From: an uncultured Mycobacterium sp.
Lineage (GTDB): Bacteria > Actinomycetota > Actinomycetes > Mycobacteriales > Mycobacteriaceae
Direction of reading: 5' to 3'
Assembly (NCBI GenBank): GCA_900078375.1
Contig: FLQS01000004.1
Coordinates: 62,001-126,000 of the forward strand
Length of the DNA: 64,000 nucleotides
A model generated the notes under the pieces. It worked only from the letters and a program-made list of their open reading frames with translations, had not been told where the DNA came from and did not search any database. A program made the translations under genes and the position numbers. This document shows, piece by piece, positions 53,734 through 61,938 of this stretch; position 1 is the stretch's first letter; each line of letters starts with the position of its first letter.

Positions 53734-53771
53734 ACAATAAGAGCCCAGCCGATCGGCTGGGCTCTTATTGT
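53734..53771. terminator. Perfect 38-nt palindrome, bidirectional terminator
   Basis: The left arm AATAAGAGCCCAGCC (from 53736), with two more paired bases at 53734-53735, a GATC centre at 53751-53754 and the exact complementary right arm make a perfectly self-complementary 38-nt element. The outer ends are A/T rich (AATAA/TTATT), so it looks like an intrinsic terminator on either strand. It lies 22 bp past the end of the minus-strand gene at 53794 and 177 bp past the lipoprotein gene. Confidence 0.75.
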
Positions 53772-53793
53772 CGGACGTGAAACGTCCCGTCCG

Positions 53794-53976
53794 TCAATAA
53801 CTTCGGATCAGTGAGATCAGATTTTCCTTGCTCAACCCGGAATACCCCGAAATTCCAAGCTGCTTAGCCCGTTTCTTGAGCTCAGCGACGGTCCAGCCCT
53901 CGTAGGCGCAGGACCGACTGGGTCGAAAGAACCGTATGTCGTCGACATCGGATCTCGCCACAGTGGCACTCGACAT
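53794..53976 (-). CDS. Small SAP/Rho-N-like domain protein
   Basis: A 60-residue basic protein. Residues 27-60 (GWTVAELKKRAKQLGISGYSGLSKENLISLIRSY) form a helix-turn-helix of the Rho N-terminal/SAP type that binds nucleic acids. The N-terminal half has an FRPSRSC segment. It is probably a small DNA- or RNA-binding protein. ATG is at 53976. Its transcript likely ends at the palindrome just downstream. Confidence 0.65.
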   Translation of the reverse strand: MSSATVARSDVDDIRFFRPSRSCAYEGWTVAELKKRAKQLGISGYSGLSKENLISLIRSY

Positions 53977-54055
53977 CTCCTACCCCCTTTGCTGAGGTTC
54001 CGTTTCCTCGTTGGGACTTGTACCCAGGGGGCCCATCGGGTCAAACATTGGCTAA

Positions 54056-54277
54056 TTATCGGAATTCATCCTGATCAGGATCCTCGATGACCTGGTGTTG
54101 TTCCTGCCAATCTGATTCGTTGGTCTCCAACGGCGCGACATCGTCATCGATCGGGACCCGCTCGTCGGGGTCGACGGTGTCCACGTCGGCTGATTCGGCC
54201 GCCAGGCGATTTTGCTCGATGGCGTCGGCGATAGGCACGTCGTCCGGGAGTGATTCGCGATCGGTCATGTCTGTCAA
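54056..54277 (-). CDS. Small acidic protein, unknown function
   Basis: A 73-residue, very acidic protein (DDVPIADAIEQNRLAAESADVDTVDPDERVPIDDDVAPLETNESDWQEQ), predicted largely disordered with one helix. A second ATG four codons in is possible. It stands alone on the minus strand between the SAP-like gene and the sigF region. I recognise no family; coding likelihood rests on composition and codon use. Confidence 0.5.
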   Translation of the reverse strand: MTDMTDRESLPDDVPIADAIEQNRLAAESADVDTVDPDERVPIDDDVAPLETNESDWQEQHQVIEDPDQDEFR

Positions 54278-54540
54278 TTTACTCGGGTGGGCAACCTGAC
54301 TATGGGGCGGTGAGGCGCGGAAAGCCCAAATTTACGGTGGCGCAAGACTTGACGACCGCGGTCCTTTCGGCACCATCCGAATAAGTGTTGTCCTGCAGGA
54401 AAACTGATGATCAGGGTTGTCGCCCGACTATCGCCACGTCCAAGGCGGCAGGTGTGGCGCCAGCAACCTGATGTGCCCCATCGCCGACTGGGCCGTGAGT
54501 ACCCTCACGGTCCGCGGGAACGAGAATGTGCGACCGACAG

Positions 54541-54567
54541 GTTTGACCCCTGCCGTTCCGTGGGTAT
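54541..54567 (+). promoter_or_regulatory. SigF-dependent promoter
   Basis: GTTT (54541-54544), a 17-nt spacer and GGGTAT (54562-54567) match the mycobacterial SigF consensus GTTT-N15-17-GGGTAT. It precedes rsbW-sigF, consistent with known autoregulation of sigF operons. Confidence 0.8.
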
Positions 54568-54579
54568 GACGGAGCCACC

Positions 54580-54642
54580 ATGACGACGACTTCCTGCGCA
54601 GTGCTGTGCACGCCGGCCCGGTCAGTACCCGACCGTGGCTAG
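54580..54642 (+). CDS. Possible 20-residue leader peptide upstream of rsbW
   Basis: The frame ATG-to-TAG encodes MTTTSCAVLCTPARSVPDRG and starts about 12 nt after the SigF -10 element, with GGAG 6 nt before the ATG. It ends 40 nt before the rsbW ATG. It could be a chance ORF; I list it because of its placement at the very start of the predicted mRNA. Confidence 0.25.
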   Translation: MTTTSCAVLCTPARSVPDRG

Positions 54643-54682
54643 CACCTGGAGTAGTGTCGGGTCGACATTGCCAGGAGGCCAC

Positions 54683-55120
54683 ATGAATGATGCGGAAAGC
54701 CGAGGTAGCGCTGCACAACGGGGTGCCAGCGCTGTCGAGTTGAGGGTTGCTGCCAAGTTGGAGAACCTTGCCGTGCTGCGCACCGTGGTCGGCGCGGTCG
54801 GCACGTTCGAAGACCTGGATTTCGACGCCGTGGCAGATTTGCGGCTGGCCGTCGACGAGGCCTGCACCAGGCTGATCCGCTCAGCATCGCCGGAGGCGAC
54901 ATTGGTGGTGGTAGTCGATGCGCATGACGACGTGGTGGTCGTGGAGGCCTCGACCACCTGCGACACCTCCGACGTGGTTAGCCCGGGCAGCTTTAGCTGG
55001 CATGTGCTGAGCTCGCTGACCGATGATGTGCAGACATTCCACAATGGTCATGAGCCCGGCAGCGATGGGCAGGTTTTCGGCATCACTCTGACCACGAGGC
55101 GGGCGGGCTCCGGGCGGTGA
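54683..55120 (+). CDS. rsbW: Anti-sigma F factor (UsfX/RsbW)
   Basis: A 145-residue GHKL-fold protein, the same length as M. tuberculosis UsfX. LRLAVDEACTRLI is the N-box that binds ATP and Mg2+; LRVAAKLENLAVLRTVVGAV is the N-terminal strand-helix. The central Gly-rich lid is weak, as is common in this family. ATG 54683 is fixed by a perfect AGGAGG 5 nt upstream. It sequesters SigF until displaced by an anti-anti-sigma factor. The stop overlaps the sigF GTG. Confidence 0.9.
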   Translation: MNDAESRGSAAQRGASAVELRVAAKLENLAVLRTVVGAVGTFEDLDFDAVADLRLAVDEACTRLIRSASPEATLVVVVDAHDDVVVVEASTTCDTSDVVSPGSFSWHVLSSLTDDVQTFHNGHEPGSDGQVFGITLTTRRAGSGR

Positions 55121-55908
55121 CTTCCCGAGCCACGGATAGTTCGTCGCGACGGACGAACTCGGAGTACGCCGACGTCCCGGACATGTTCCGGGACCTGGCG
55201 AAACTCGACCCTGACTCCCCAGAGCACCAGCGCCACCGCGACGGCATCGTGGAGCGCTGCCTTCCCCTGGCTGATCACATCGCCCGCCGATTCGACGGTC
55301 GCGGTGAACCGCGCGACGATCTGGTCCAGGTGGCCCGCGTCGGCCTGGTCAATGCCGTCATTCGCTATGACGTCGAGACCGGTTCGGACTTCGTGTCGTT
55401 CGCGGTGCCCACGATCATGGGGGAAGTGCGTCGTCACTTCCGTGACAACAGCTGGTCGGTCAAGGTACCCCGCCGGCTCAAGGAACTTCACCTACGGCTG
55501 GGTGCGGCGACATCGGAGCTGTCCCAGCGGCTGGGACGCGCACCGACCGCCTCCGAACTCGCCGAGGAATTGGAGATGGAACGCGAAGAGGTCATCGAGG
55601 GCTTGGTCGCCGGCAGTTCCTACAACACGCTGTCGATCGACAGCGGTGGCAGTGGTAGCGATGAGGACGCCCCCGCGATCATGGACACGCTGGGTGATGT
55701 CGACCTGAGCCTGGACCAGATCGAGAACCGCGAAGCGCTGCGTCCTCTGCTCGAACAACTTCCGGAGCGCGAACGCACCGTACTTCTGCTGCGGTTCTTC
55801 GAGTCGCTCACTCAGACCCAGATCGCCGAGCGCGTCGGCATCTCACAGATGCACGTCTCGCGCCTACTTGCGAAGTCGCTAGCTCGGCTCCGCGACCAGC
55901 TGGAGTAG
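55117..55908 (+). CDS. sigF: RNA polymerase sigma factor SigF
   Basis: A 263-residue group 3 (SigB/F/G-like) sigma factor. Region 2 is LADHIARRFDGRGEPRDDLVQVARVGLVNAVIRYDVETGSDFVSFAVPTIMGEVRRHFRDNSWSVKVPRR, region 3 is LSQRLGRAPTASELAEEL, and region 4 is LPERERTVLLLRFFESLTQTQIAERVGISQMHVSRLLAKSL. It controls the stationary-phase and envelope-stress regulon and its own operon through the upstream GTTT/GGGTAT promoter. GTG 55117 overlaps rsbW by 4 bp. The last 30 bp overlap the convergent STAS gene. Confidence 0.96.
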   Translation: MTSRATDSSSRRTNSEYADVPDMFRDLAKLDPDSPEHQRHRDGIVERCLPLADHIARRFDGRGEPRDDLVQVARVGLVNAVIRYDVETGSDFVSFAVPTIMGEVRRHFRDNSWSVKVPRRLKELHLRLGAATSELSQRLGRAPTASELAEELEMEREEVIEGLVAGSSYNTLSIDSGGSGSDEDAPAIMDTLGDVDLSLDQIENREALRPLLEQLPERERTVLLLRFFESLTQTQIAERVGISQMHVSRLLAKSLARLRDQLE

Positions 55909-56274
55909 CCGGCGCGGTTCGCCGTCGAGCAGCTCGATGGCCTCGGGGACCGATTCGGCGATCGGTAATGTCTGGTCCGGATCGCACACCCGCATCAGCC
56001 GCGACACGGCTTCGCCGGTCACCATCGCCCATCGTGCCGAGGCATTGGCGCACCGGACGTTGATGGTGTGGAGGGCGGAGAAGCCTGATGTGCCAAAGAA
56101 TTCCAGCGGGCTCAGGTCCAGGACCAGTCGCGTGCCGACGGCAGCGCACTCGTCGACGTGGTCGGCGAACGCCGCGGAGTTGGACGCATCGAGTTCGCCC
56201 TCGACGGTGATGATCCCGACGGTGTCGTCGGGCCAATGGGTGGTGAAGCGTGCGGTGGTTTGGGAGATAGACAT
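55879..56274 (-). CDS. STAS-domain anti-anti-sigma factor
   Basis: A 131-residue single STAS domain protein: VGIITVEGELDASNSAAFADHVDECAAVGTRLVLDLSPLEFFGTSGFSALHTI, with the phosphorylatable-Ser site in GTSG, then SRLMRVCD. It is the expected partner that frees SigF from RsbW, comparable to RsfA/RsfB of M. tuberculosis. Those, as I recall, are not adjacent to sigF. Here it faces sigF tail to tail with a 30-bp overlap, so the two transcripts are antisense at their 3' ends. Confidence 0.82.
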   Translation of the reverse strand: MSISQTTARFTTHWPDDTVGIITVEGELDASNSAAFADHVDECAAVGTRLVLDLSPLEFFGTSGFSALHTINVRCANASARWAMVTGEAVSRLMRVCDPDQTLPIAESVPEAIELLDGEPRRLLQLVAEPS

Positions 56275-56506
56275 GGTGACTCCATCAGTGAACGACTATT
56301 CGTACTGTGGATCACGCCAAGCAGGGTCAAGTGGGAAGGCCCGTGACGTGCGGGAGCTCGCGCGCCGCACGTCGTTGACGTAGTTCCGGGCGGCTGTGAA
56401 CTCAACCTGTTGTGAACACTACCTCCTGGTGTGACGCGGTGACAGTTGTAGCTGCGGGTTCTAATAATCCTTAGAGACTCACAGGAGCGCGAGTCACACT
56501 GTGTGT

Positions 56507-57064
56507 ATGTCCGCGGGCGACCAGATAGTCGGCGTGCTGCTGGCCGCCGGCGCAGGTGTCCGCTATGGCATGCCGAAAGTCCTTGCTGTCCAAGGGCGGT
56601 GGCTGCGTTCGGCGGTGGAAGCCCTGTCCGGGGGTGGTTGTGATGACGTGGTGGTCGTGCTCGGAGCGGCGGTCGTGGACGTCCCGGCGCCGGCCCGCCC
56701 GGTGATCGCCGAAGATTGGCGCCACGGGATGGGCGCCTCGCTGCGTGCGGGTTTGGCGGCAGTATCCGGCGCTGATTACGCCGTCGTGCTCACCGTGGAC
56801 ACCCCCGACATCGGCGCTGACGTGGTCGGCCGACTGGTCGACGCGGGTCGGTCGTCGCAGTCCGGCATCGCCCGCGCCACCTACGGCGGACGGCCCGGCC
56901 ACCCCGTCGTCCTCGCCCGACGGCACTGGCCTGCGCTGCTCGAAACGCTGCACGGCGACGAGGGTGCGCGCCGATTCCTGGCCAGCCGGCCGGACGTGGT
57001 GATCGTCGACTGCGCCGATCTGGCCACCGGGCTGGACATCGATACGCCTACACCGTCAGATTGA
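56507..57064 (+). CDS. MobA-like nucleotidyltransferase family protein
   Basis: A 185-residue protein with the N-terminal NTP-binding loop IVGVLLAAGAGVRYGMPKVL (LAAGxGxRxGxPK), a VLTVDTPDIGADVV metal-binding Asp segment, and GRPGHPVVLARRHW. This is the MobA-like/CTP:molybdopterin cytidylyltransferase group that matures molybdenum enzymes. No molybdoenzyme gene is nearby, so the acceptor is uncertain. ATG 56507 is used; GTG 56501 is an alternative. It overlaps the convergent gene by 17 bp. Confidence 0.72.
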   Translation: MSAGDQIVGVLLAAGAGVRYGMPKVLAVQGRWLRSAVEALSGGGCDDVVVVLGAAVVDVPAPARPVIAEDWRHGMGASLRAGLAAVSGADYAVVLTVDTPDIGADVVGRLVDAGRSSQSGIARATYGGRPGHPVVLARRHWPALLETLHGDEGARRFLASRPDVVIVDCADLATGLDIDTPTPSD

Positions 57065-57374
57065 GGGCCGCGGCGGCGAAGCGGCGCACAGCGGTGGCGG
57101 CCACCGCAGCGGCCTCACCATGGCCCGGCCGCGCCCGCGTCGCCAGCGTGGCGCTGCTTGGGTCGATCGTGACCACGGCCAGCAGTTCCCCGGTTGTCGG
57201 TTCGCACACCGCCCACGAATAACCGGATTCGGCGGCCCACTGCGCCGCGCACCTGGTCACGTAGTCGGGATCGGTCTCGCCGAGATCGGCCAGGGCCGGG
57301 CGGTCATCGATGCGTTCGTCGGCCCGCAGCGCGCGCAGATACCAAGTGCCAGCGTTGATTTCGACGGGATCCAT
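57048..57374 (-). CDS. Small conserved-looking protein, possibly GNAT-like
   Basis: A 108-residue protein. WYLRALRADERIDDRPALADL, YVTRCAAQWAAESGYSWAVCEPTTGELLAVVTID and GHGEAAAVAATAVRRFAAAALNL recall the beginning of GNAT acetyltransferases, but the domain would be shortened and no clear acetyl-CoA loop is seen. It starts 1 nt after the DUF1707 gene stop, so the two are co-transcribed. Function unknown. Confidence 0.5.
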   Translation of the reverse strand: MDPVEINAGTWYLRALRADERIDDRPALADLGETDPDYVTRCAAQWAAESGYSWAVCEPTTGELLAVVTIDPSSATLATRARPGHGEAAAVAATAVRRFAAAALNLTV

Positions 57375-57375
57375 G

Positions 57376-57723
57376 TCAGCGGTACAGCAGTATGCCGAGT
57401 ATCGGAAGAGCCAGCCAGGCCAGCCAGCCGTGCGGCACCAGAATGGTGAACCCCAACGCCACCAGCGGGGTGAGCGCCATCACGATGGCCCGCCAGTCGC
57501 GGGGGCGTTCGATGCTCGACACCGCGGCCACCCCGGGTTTGGCGGGGAGATCGGCGAAGATCGGCTCGAGGTCGGCGCGGGTCATTGCGGCGGCGATTGC
57601 CGCGCTGCGCTCGGAGAACTCGTCGGGGTTCAGGCGGCCCTCGGAGAACTGCCGGCTGAGCAACGCCATGGCTTCTTCGCGTTCGGCGGTACCAATCCGA
57701 ACCCGGTGTGGATCCTCAGTCAC
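57376..57723 (-). CDS. DUF1707 membrane protein
   Basis: A 115-residue protein. The N-terminal DUF1707 segment (RIGTAEREEAMALLSRQFSEGRLNPDEFSERSAAIAAAMTRADLEPIFADLP) is followed by two short hydrophobic helices (AIVMALTPLVALGFTILVP, WLAWLALPILGILLY). DUF1707 is common in actinobacterial membrane or regulatory proteins and has no defined chemistry. GTG 57723 is the start, 21 bp from the divergent dehydrogenase-like gene. Confidence 0.78.
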   Translation of the reverse strand: MTEDPHRVRIGTAEREEAMALLSRQFSEGRLNPDEFSERSAAIAAAMTRADLEPIFADLPAKPGVAAVSSIERPRDWRAIVMALTPLVALGFTILVPHGWLAWLALPILGILLYR

Positions 57724-57744
57724 CAGAACATCATGCTGGATGGC

Positions 57745-58467
57745 ATGAGAATCACAGTTGCTGGCGCCAGCGGACTGATCGGGCGGCAGGTCGTCGACCT
57801 GCTGACCGCAGAGGGGCACGAGGTGGTGGCCGCCTCGCGAACATCCGGTGTCGACGTGCTGACCGGGGAAGGTGTCGCCGACGCGCTGCGCGACGCCCAT
57901 GTGCTTGTCGACGTTCTCAACTCGCCCTCCTACGAGGACGAGCCGGTGTTGGAGTTCTTCAGCACCGCCACCCGCACTCTCGTCCGGGCCGCTGAGGTCG
58001 CCGGGGTGGCGCACTACGTCGCACTGTCGATCGTCGGGGTGACCCGACTGCCGGACAGTGGCTACATGCGCGCCAAGGTGGCGCAGGAGACGTTGATCGA
58101 AGCGTCCGGTCTGCCCTACACCATCGTGCGCGCCACCCAATTCGACGAGTTCGCCGATGGGATTGTGGCCGCGCTGACCGAGGGGGACGTAGTGCGGGTG
58201 CCCGACGCCCGGATCCAGCCGATCGCGGCCGCCGAAGTCGCCGCCCACGTGGCCCGTGCGGCCGTCGGATCGCCCGTTGGTGTCGTCGAACTCGGCGGAC
58301 CCGACAAGATCACCTTCGCCGAACTGGCTCGGGTGGTGCTTGCCCGGCGTGGCGAGCAGCGCTCCGTCGTCGTCGACGCGGGCGCAACCTACTTCGGCGC
58401 GCGGGTGGACAACGACAGTCTGGTCACCGGTGACGGCGCCGTACTTGGGACAACCCGCTTTACTTGA
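57745..58467 (+). CDS. NAD(P)-binding NmrA/SDR-like protein
   Basis: A 240-residue atypical short-chain dehydrogenase. [31 protein letters not shown] is the dinucleotide-binding loop (GxxGxxG). [26 protein letters not shown] holds a Ser and a Y-x3-K, and [19 protein letters not shown] is typical of NmrA-like NAD(P)H-sensing or quinone oxidoreductases. ATG 57745 is used; ATG 57733 is in the same frame. The 3' end overlaps accA3 by 8 bp. The role is unknown. Confidence 0.75.
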   Translation: MRITVAGASGLIGRQVVDLLTAEGHEVVAASRTSGVDVLTGEGVADALRDAHVLVDVLNSPSYEDEPVLEFFSTATRTLVRAAEVAGVAHYVALSIVGVTRLPDSGYMRAKVAQETLIEASGLPYTIVRATQFDEFADGIVAALTEGDVVRVPDARIQPIAAAEVAAHVARAAVGSPVGVVELGGPDKITFAELARVVLARRGEQRSVVVDAGATYFGARVDNDSLVTGDGAVLGTTRFT

Positions 58468-60259
58468 TCTCGGCCAGGACCGTGCCCTGGGTGATCGCGG
58501 TACCGGCCTCGACCGCCAGCCCGGTGATGACACCGTCCTTGTGGGCGGTCACCGGGTTCTCCATCTTCATGGCCTCGAGCACCACGACGAGATCGCCGGT
58601 GGCCACCGTCTGGCCTTCTTCGACGGCGACCTTCACCACCGTGCCCTGCATCGGCGCGGTCACCGCATCACCCGAAGCTGCGGCACCGGCGTGCGCGCCA
58701 CGCTTGCGGGCCTTCGGCTTCTTCCGGATGGCGCCGGAATCGGCCGGGCCGGAGCCGTTGCCGAGTGCCAGGTCACCGGGCAGCGACACCTCGACGCGAC
58801 GGCCGCCCACCTCGACGACGACCTTCTGGCGCGGCTGGGCCTCTTCTTCGTCGACCGGACCACCGCCGGTGAACGGCTCGATGGTGTTGTTCCACTCGGT
58901 CTCGATCCAGCGGGTGTGCACCGTGAAGCCCTCGTCGTCACCGATGAAGGCCGGGTCGCTGACCACGGCGCGGTGGAACGGGATGACGGTGGCCAGACCC
59001 TCGACGGTGAACTCGTCGAGAGCGCGGGCGGCGCGCTGCAACGCCTCGGCGCGGGTGGCGCCGGTGACGATCAGTTTGGCCAGCATCGAGTCGAACTGCC
59101 CGCCGATCACCGAACCGCTCTCCACACCGGAGTCCAGGCGCACGCCCGGACCGGTCGGCGGCTCGAACTTGTTGACCGGGCCGGGTGCCGGCAGGAAGCC
59201 GCGGCCGGCGTCCTCGCCGTTGATGCGGAACTCGATGGAGTGTCCACGCGGGGCGGGATCCTCAGTGATGTCCAGCTTTTCGCCGTTGGCGATGCGGAAC
59301 TGCTCGCGAACCAGGTCGATGCCCGAGGTCTCCTCGGTCACCGGGTGCTCTACCTGCAGGCGCGTATTCACCTCGAGGAACGAGATCAGACCGTCTTGGC
59401 CGACCAGGTACTCCACGGTGCCGGCCCCGTAGTAGCCGGCCTCCTTGCAGATGCGCTTGGCCGACTCGTGGATCTCTTTGCGCTGCGCGTCGGTCAGGAA
59501 CGGCGCCGGGGCCTCCTCGACGAGTTTCTGGAAGCGGCGCTGTAGCGAGCAATCGCGGGTACCCGCGACCACCACGTTGCCGTGCTGGTCGGCGATCACC
59601 TGCGCCTCGACGTGGCGCGGCTTGTCCAGGTAGCGCTCGACGAAGCACTCGCCGCGGCCGAACGCGGAGACCGCTTCGCGGGTCGCCGAATCGAACAGCT
59701 CGGGGATCTCCTCGATGGTGCGGGCCACCTTCATGCCGCGGCCGCCGCCACCGAACGCCGCCTTGATCGCGACCGGGACGCCGTACTCCTTGGCGAAGGC
59801 CACGACCTCGTCGGCGTCCTTGACCGGGTCGGGGGTGCCGGGCACCAGCGGCGCCTGGGCGCGGGCGGCGATGTGGCGGGCGGTGACCTTGTCACCGAGG
59901 TCGCGGATGGACTGCGGGCTCGGCCCGATCCAGATCAGCCCGGCGTCGAGGACAGCCTGGGCGAAGTCACCGTTCTCGGACAGGAAACCGTAGCCGGGGT
60001 GGATGGCGTTGGCGCCCGACTTGGCCGCGGCGTCGAGGATCTTGCCGAAGTCCAAGTAGGACTCCGCGGAGGTCTGACCGCCCAGCGCGAACGCCTCGTC
60101 AGCCAGCCGGACGTGCGGTGCATCGGCGTCAGGCTCGGCGTAGACCGCCACACTGGCCAGTCCCGCATCCCTGGCCGCCCGGATCACGCGGACCGCGATC
60201 TCTCCGCGGTTGGCGACGAGGACCTTTGAGATGGTCTGACTTGGCGTCTGAGTGGGCAC
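58460..60259 (-). CDS. accA3: Acyl-CoA carboxylase alpha subunit (biotin carboxylase + BCCP)
   Basis: A 599-residue protein. The biotin carboxylase domain covers about residues 10-460: [23 protein letters not shown]-grasp loop [11 protein letters not shown], and [14 protein letters not shown]. After a flexible linker a C-terminal biotinyl domain carries the biotin Lys in EAMKMENPV. AccA3 supplies the carboxyl group to several AccD subunits (D4, D5, D6) for malonyl-, methylmalonyl- and long-chain acyl-CoA. GTG 60259 has AGGAGG just upstream. The partner subunits AccE5 and AccD5 are encoded 2.3-3.7 kb away on the same strand. Confidence 0.96.
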   Translation of the reverse strand: MPTQTPSQTISKVLVANRGEIAVRVIRAARDAGLASVAVYAEPDADAPHVRLADEAFALGGQTSAESYLDFGKILDAAAKSGANAIHPGYGFLSENGDFAQAVLDAGLIWIGPSPQSIRDLGDKVTARHIAARAQAPLVPGTPDPVKDADEVVAFAKEYGVPVAIKAAFGGGGRGMKVARTIEEIPELFDSATREAVSAFGRGECFVERYLDKPRHVEAQVIADQHGNVVVAGTRDCSLQRRFQKLVEEAPAPFLTDAQRKEIHESAKRICKEAGYYGAGTVEYLVGQDGLISFLEVNTRLQVEHPVTEETSGIDLVREQFRIANGEKLDITEDPAPRGHSIEFRINGEDAGRGFLPAPGPVNKFEPPTGPGVRLDSGVESGSVIGGQFDSMLAKLIVTGATRAEALQRAARALDEFTVEGLATVIPFHRAVVSDPAFIGDDEGFTVHTRWIETEWNNTIEPFTGGGPVDEEEAQPRQKVVVEVGGRRVEVSLPGDLALGNGSGPADSGAIRKKPKARKRGAHAGAAASGDAVTAPMQGTVVKVAVEEGQTVATGDLVVVLEAMKMENPVTAHKDGVITGLAVEAGTAITQGTVLAEIK

Positions 60260-60605
60260 CGCGCCTCCTGCTTCACGTGATCTTAAGAACGTTCTTTAAA
60301 AATAGGTTCGCACGGCAGTGTAAGCGGCGCGCGTTCGACACGAATCAGCTGGTACCCCTACTAATGAGTAAGTTCTGTCTCTAAAGGAACAATCGGATCG
60401 GGTCGGTGCGGCAGGGCCGCGTTGATCGACAGCGGGCGGCCTGGGACCTAAGGCAGGTTCTCGAACGGGGACAACCGGCCGCCGTTCGAGTAGGCGAGCT
60501 CCACAGGGGGTGCGCGGGCGCCCGGTGCCGATCGGGGGCGGGGCGTTCCTCTGGATGAGATCGAAAAGCATTGTTATGCAATCGATGTGGTGCTTGGAGA
60601 GGTGG
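60260..60605. other. accA3 upstream region with palindrome
   Basis: These 346 bp between sufE and accA3 (both minus strand) contain a 12-bp palindrome AAGAACGTTCTT (60285-60296). On the minus strand it lies between a TATTTT -10-like element and the accA3 ribosome-binding site. The remaining part is G+C rich, and I see no small gene or structured RNA in it. Confidence 0.5.
60285..60296. promoter_or_regulatory. Candidate operator upstream of accA3
   Basis: AAGAACGTTCTT is a perfect 12-bp palindrome centred about 30 nt before the accA3 GTG, with T/A-rich flanks. The placement suits a repressor of fatty-acid carboxylation; the regulator is unknown. Confidence 0.45.
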
Positions 60606-61025
60606 CTACGTCGTGGCCCGCAGACGGCGTTTGATCCGAGCCAGCATCGCCGACATGCCGCGCAGTCGCAGTGGACTGATCAGTGCCGCAAGACCCAGCT
60701 CGGCGTAGAAGTCGTCGGGTACGGCGAGGATGTCAGCTGCCGACTGGCCGTCGAGCCCGGCGGCCAGAATCGAGGCGAAGCCACGGGTGGTGGGCGCCTC
60801 GGCGGGCGCGCTGAAGAACAGCCGCACATGCTCGGTATCGGAGGCGTCGACGTGCAGGAAGAGCGGCGACTGGCATTCCGGGACCGGCTCCATGGCCGCC
60901 TCTTCCAAGGTGGACGGCAGCGCAGGCAACTCGTCGGCGAACTCCAGCAGCAGCTTGAGTTTGTCCTGGCCGTGCACCTCGCCGAAGTCGGACACGACCT
61001 CAGCCAGCGGCGCTGGCATCGTCAT
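60606..61025 (-). CDS. SufE-like sulfur acceptor protein
   Basis: A 139-residue SufE-fold protein (M. tuberculosis Rv3284 is similar). [31 protein letters not shown], the acceptor Cys in [13 protein letters not shown] and [31 protein letters not shown] match the family. SufE accepts persulfide sulfur and passes it to iron-sulfur assembly. ATG 61025 overlaps the sseA stop (ATGA), linking it to the sulfurtransferase; ATG 61019 is possible. Confidence 0.88.
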   Translation of the reverse strand: MTMPAPLAEVVSDFGEVHGQDKLKLLLEFADELPALPSTLEEAAMEPVPECQSPLFLHVDASDTEHVRLFFSAPAEAPTTRGFASILAAGLDGQSAADILAVPDDFYAELGLAALISPLRLRGMSAMLARIKRRLRATT

Positions 61026-61918
61026 GACGCTCCTGGCGCGGATCCCGGTTCGGGGCCTGCGGCGACGGGCACGCGCACGGTGTTGCCCCATTCCGTCCAG
61101 GAGCCGTCGTAGTTGCGCACACCGGGGATGCCGAGCAGGTAGGTGAGTACGAACCAGGTGTGGCTGGACCGCTCGCCGATCCGGCAGTAGGCGATGATGT
61201 CGTCACCGGGCTTGACGAACGAGTACACCTCTTCCAGCTCGGCGCGGTTGCGGAACCGGCCGCTGTCCTCGGCGGCCTTGGCCCATGGCACCGACACCGC
61301 GGTGGGGATGTGGCCGCCCCGCAACGCACCCTCTTCGGGGTAGTCCGGCATGTGGGTGCGCTCGCCGGTGTACTCCTGGGGCGAGCGCACGTCGATCAGC
61401 GTCGAATGGCCAAGCGAGCCAAGCACATCGTCCTTGTAGGCCCGGATGGCGGCGTCGTTGCGCTCGACGACCGGATAACCGGAACCGGTCTTGCTCGGCA
61501 CGTCGAGCGTGGTGTCGCGGCCGTCGGAGATCCACAGATCCCGTCCGCCGTTGAGCAGCCGGACGTCCTGGTGGCCGAACAGTGTGAACACCCACAGCGC
61601 GTAGGCGGCCCACCAGTTGCTCTTGTCGCCATAGATCACCACGGTGTCGTCGCGGGAGATGCCCTTGCGGTTCATCAGCTCGGCGAACTGTGCGCCGTCG
61701 ATGTAGTCACGCACGTGCGGATCGTTGAGGTCGGTGTGCCAATCGACTTTGACCGCGCCGGGGATGTGGCCGATGTCGTAGAGCAGCACGTCTTCGTCGG
61801 ACTCCACGATGGCCAGTCCGGGGCTGCCCAGGTGCGCCGACAGCCAGTCGGCGGTGACCAGGCGCTCCGGGTGGGCGTAGTCCTTCAGGGCGGGGCTTGG
61901 ATCTGCGGGAAGCGGCAC
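61022..61918 (-). CDS. sseA: Thiosulfate/3-mercaptopyruvate sulfurtransferase (rhodanese)
   Basis: A 298-residue tandem rhodanese. The N-terminal domain ([52 protein letters not shown]) is inactive. The C-terminal domain ([13 protein letters not shown]) carries the catalytic loop [18 protein letters not shown] 61918 gives a length close to the M. tuberculosis protein (297); TAGGCT on the minus strand (61926-61931) lies 7 nt upstream, fitting a leaderless start. It is translationally coupled to sufE, so it probably acts in sulfur trafficking. Confidence 0.92.
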   Translation of the reverse strand: MPLPADPSPALKDYAHPERLVTADWLSAHLGSPGLAIVESDEDVLLYDIGHIPGAVKVDWHTDLNDPHVRDYIDGAQFAELMNRKGISRDDTVVIYGDKSNWWAAYALWVFTLFGHQDVRLLNGGRDLWISDGRDTTLDVPSKTGSGYPVVERNDAAIRAYKDDVLGSLGHSTLIDVRSPQEYTGERTHMPDYPEEGALRGGHIPTAVSVPWAKAAEDSGRFRNRAELEEVYSFVKPGDDIIAYCRIGERSSHTWFVLTYLLGIPGVRNYDGSWTEWGNTVRVPVAAGPEPGSAPGAS

Positions 61919-61938
61919 GAAGACGAGCCTACCGCCGA

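Larger units (their letters stand above)
54278..54682. other. Region upstream of rsbW-sigF
   Basis: These 405 bp hold a SigF-type promoter (54541-54567) and a 20-codon leader ORF (54580-54642), listed separately. In M. tuberculosis usfY precedes the anti-sigma gene; I see no usfY-like frame here. The part from 54300 to 54540 shows no gene or repeat that I recognise. Confidence 0.5.

Noticed and set aside
53614..53814. Possible 66-residue plus-strand protein
   Set aside because: It runs through the perfect palindrome at 53734-53771 and into the convergent gene; no ribosome-binding site or domain.
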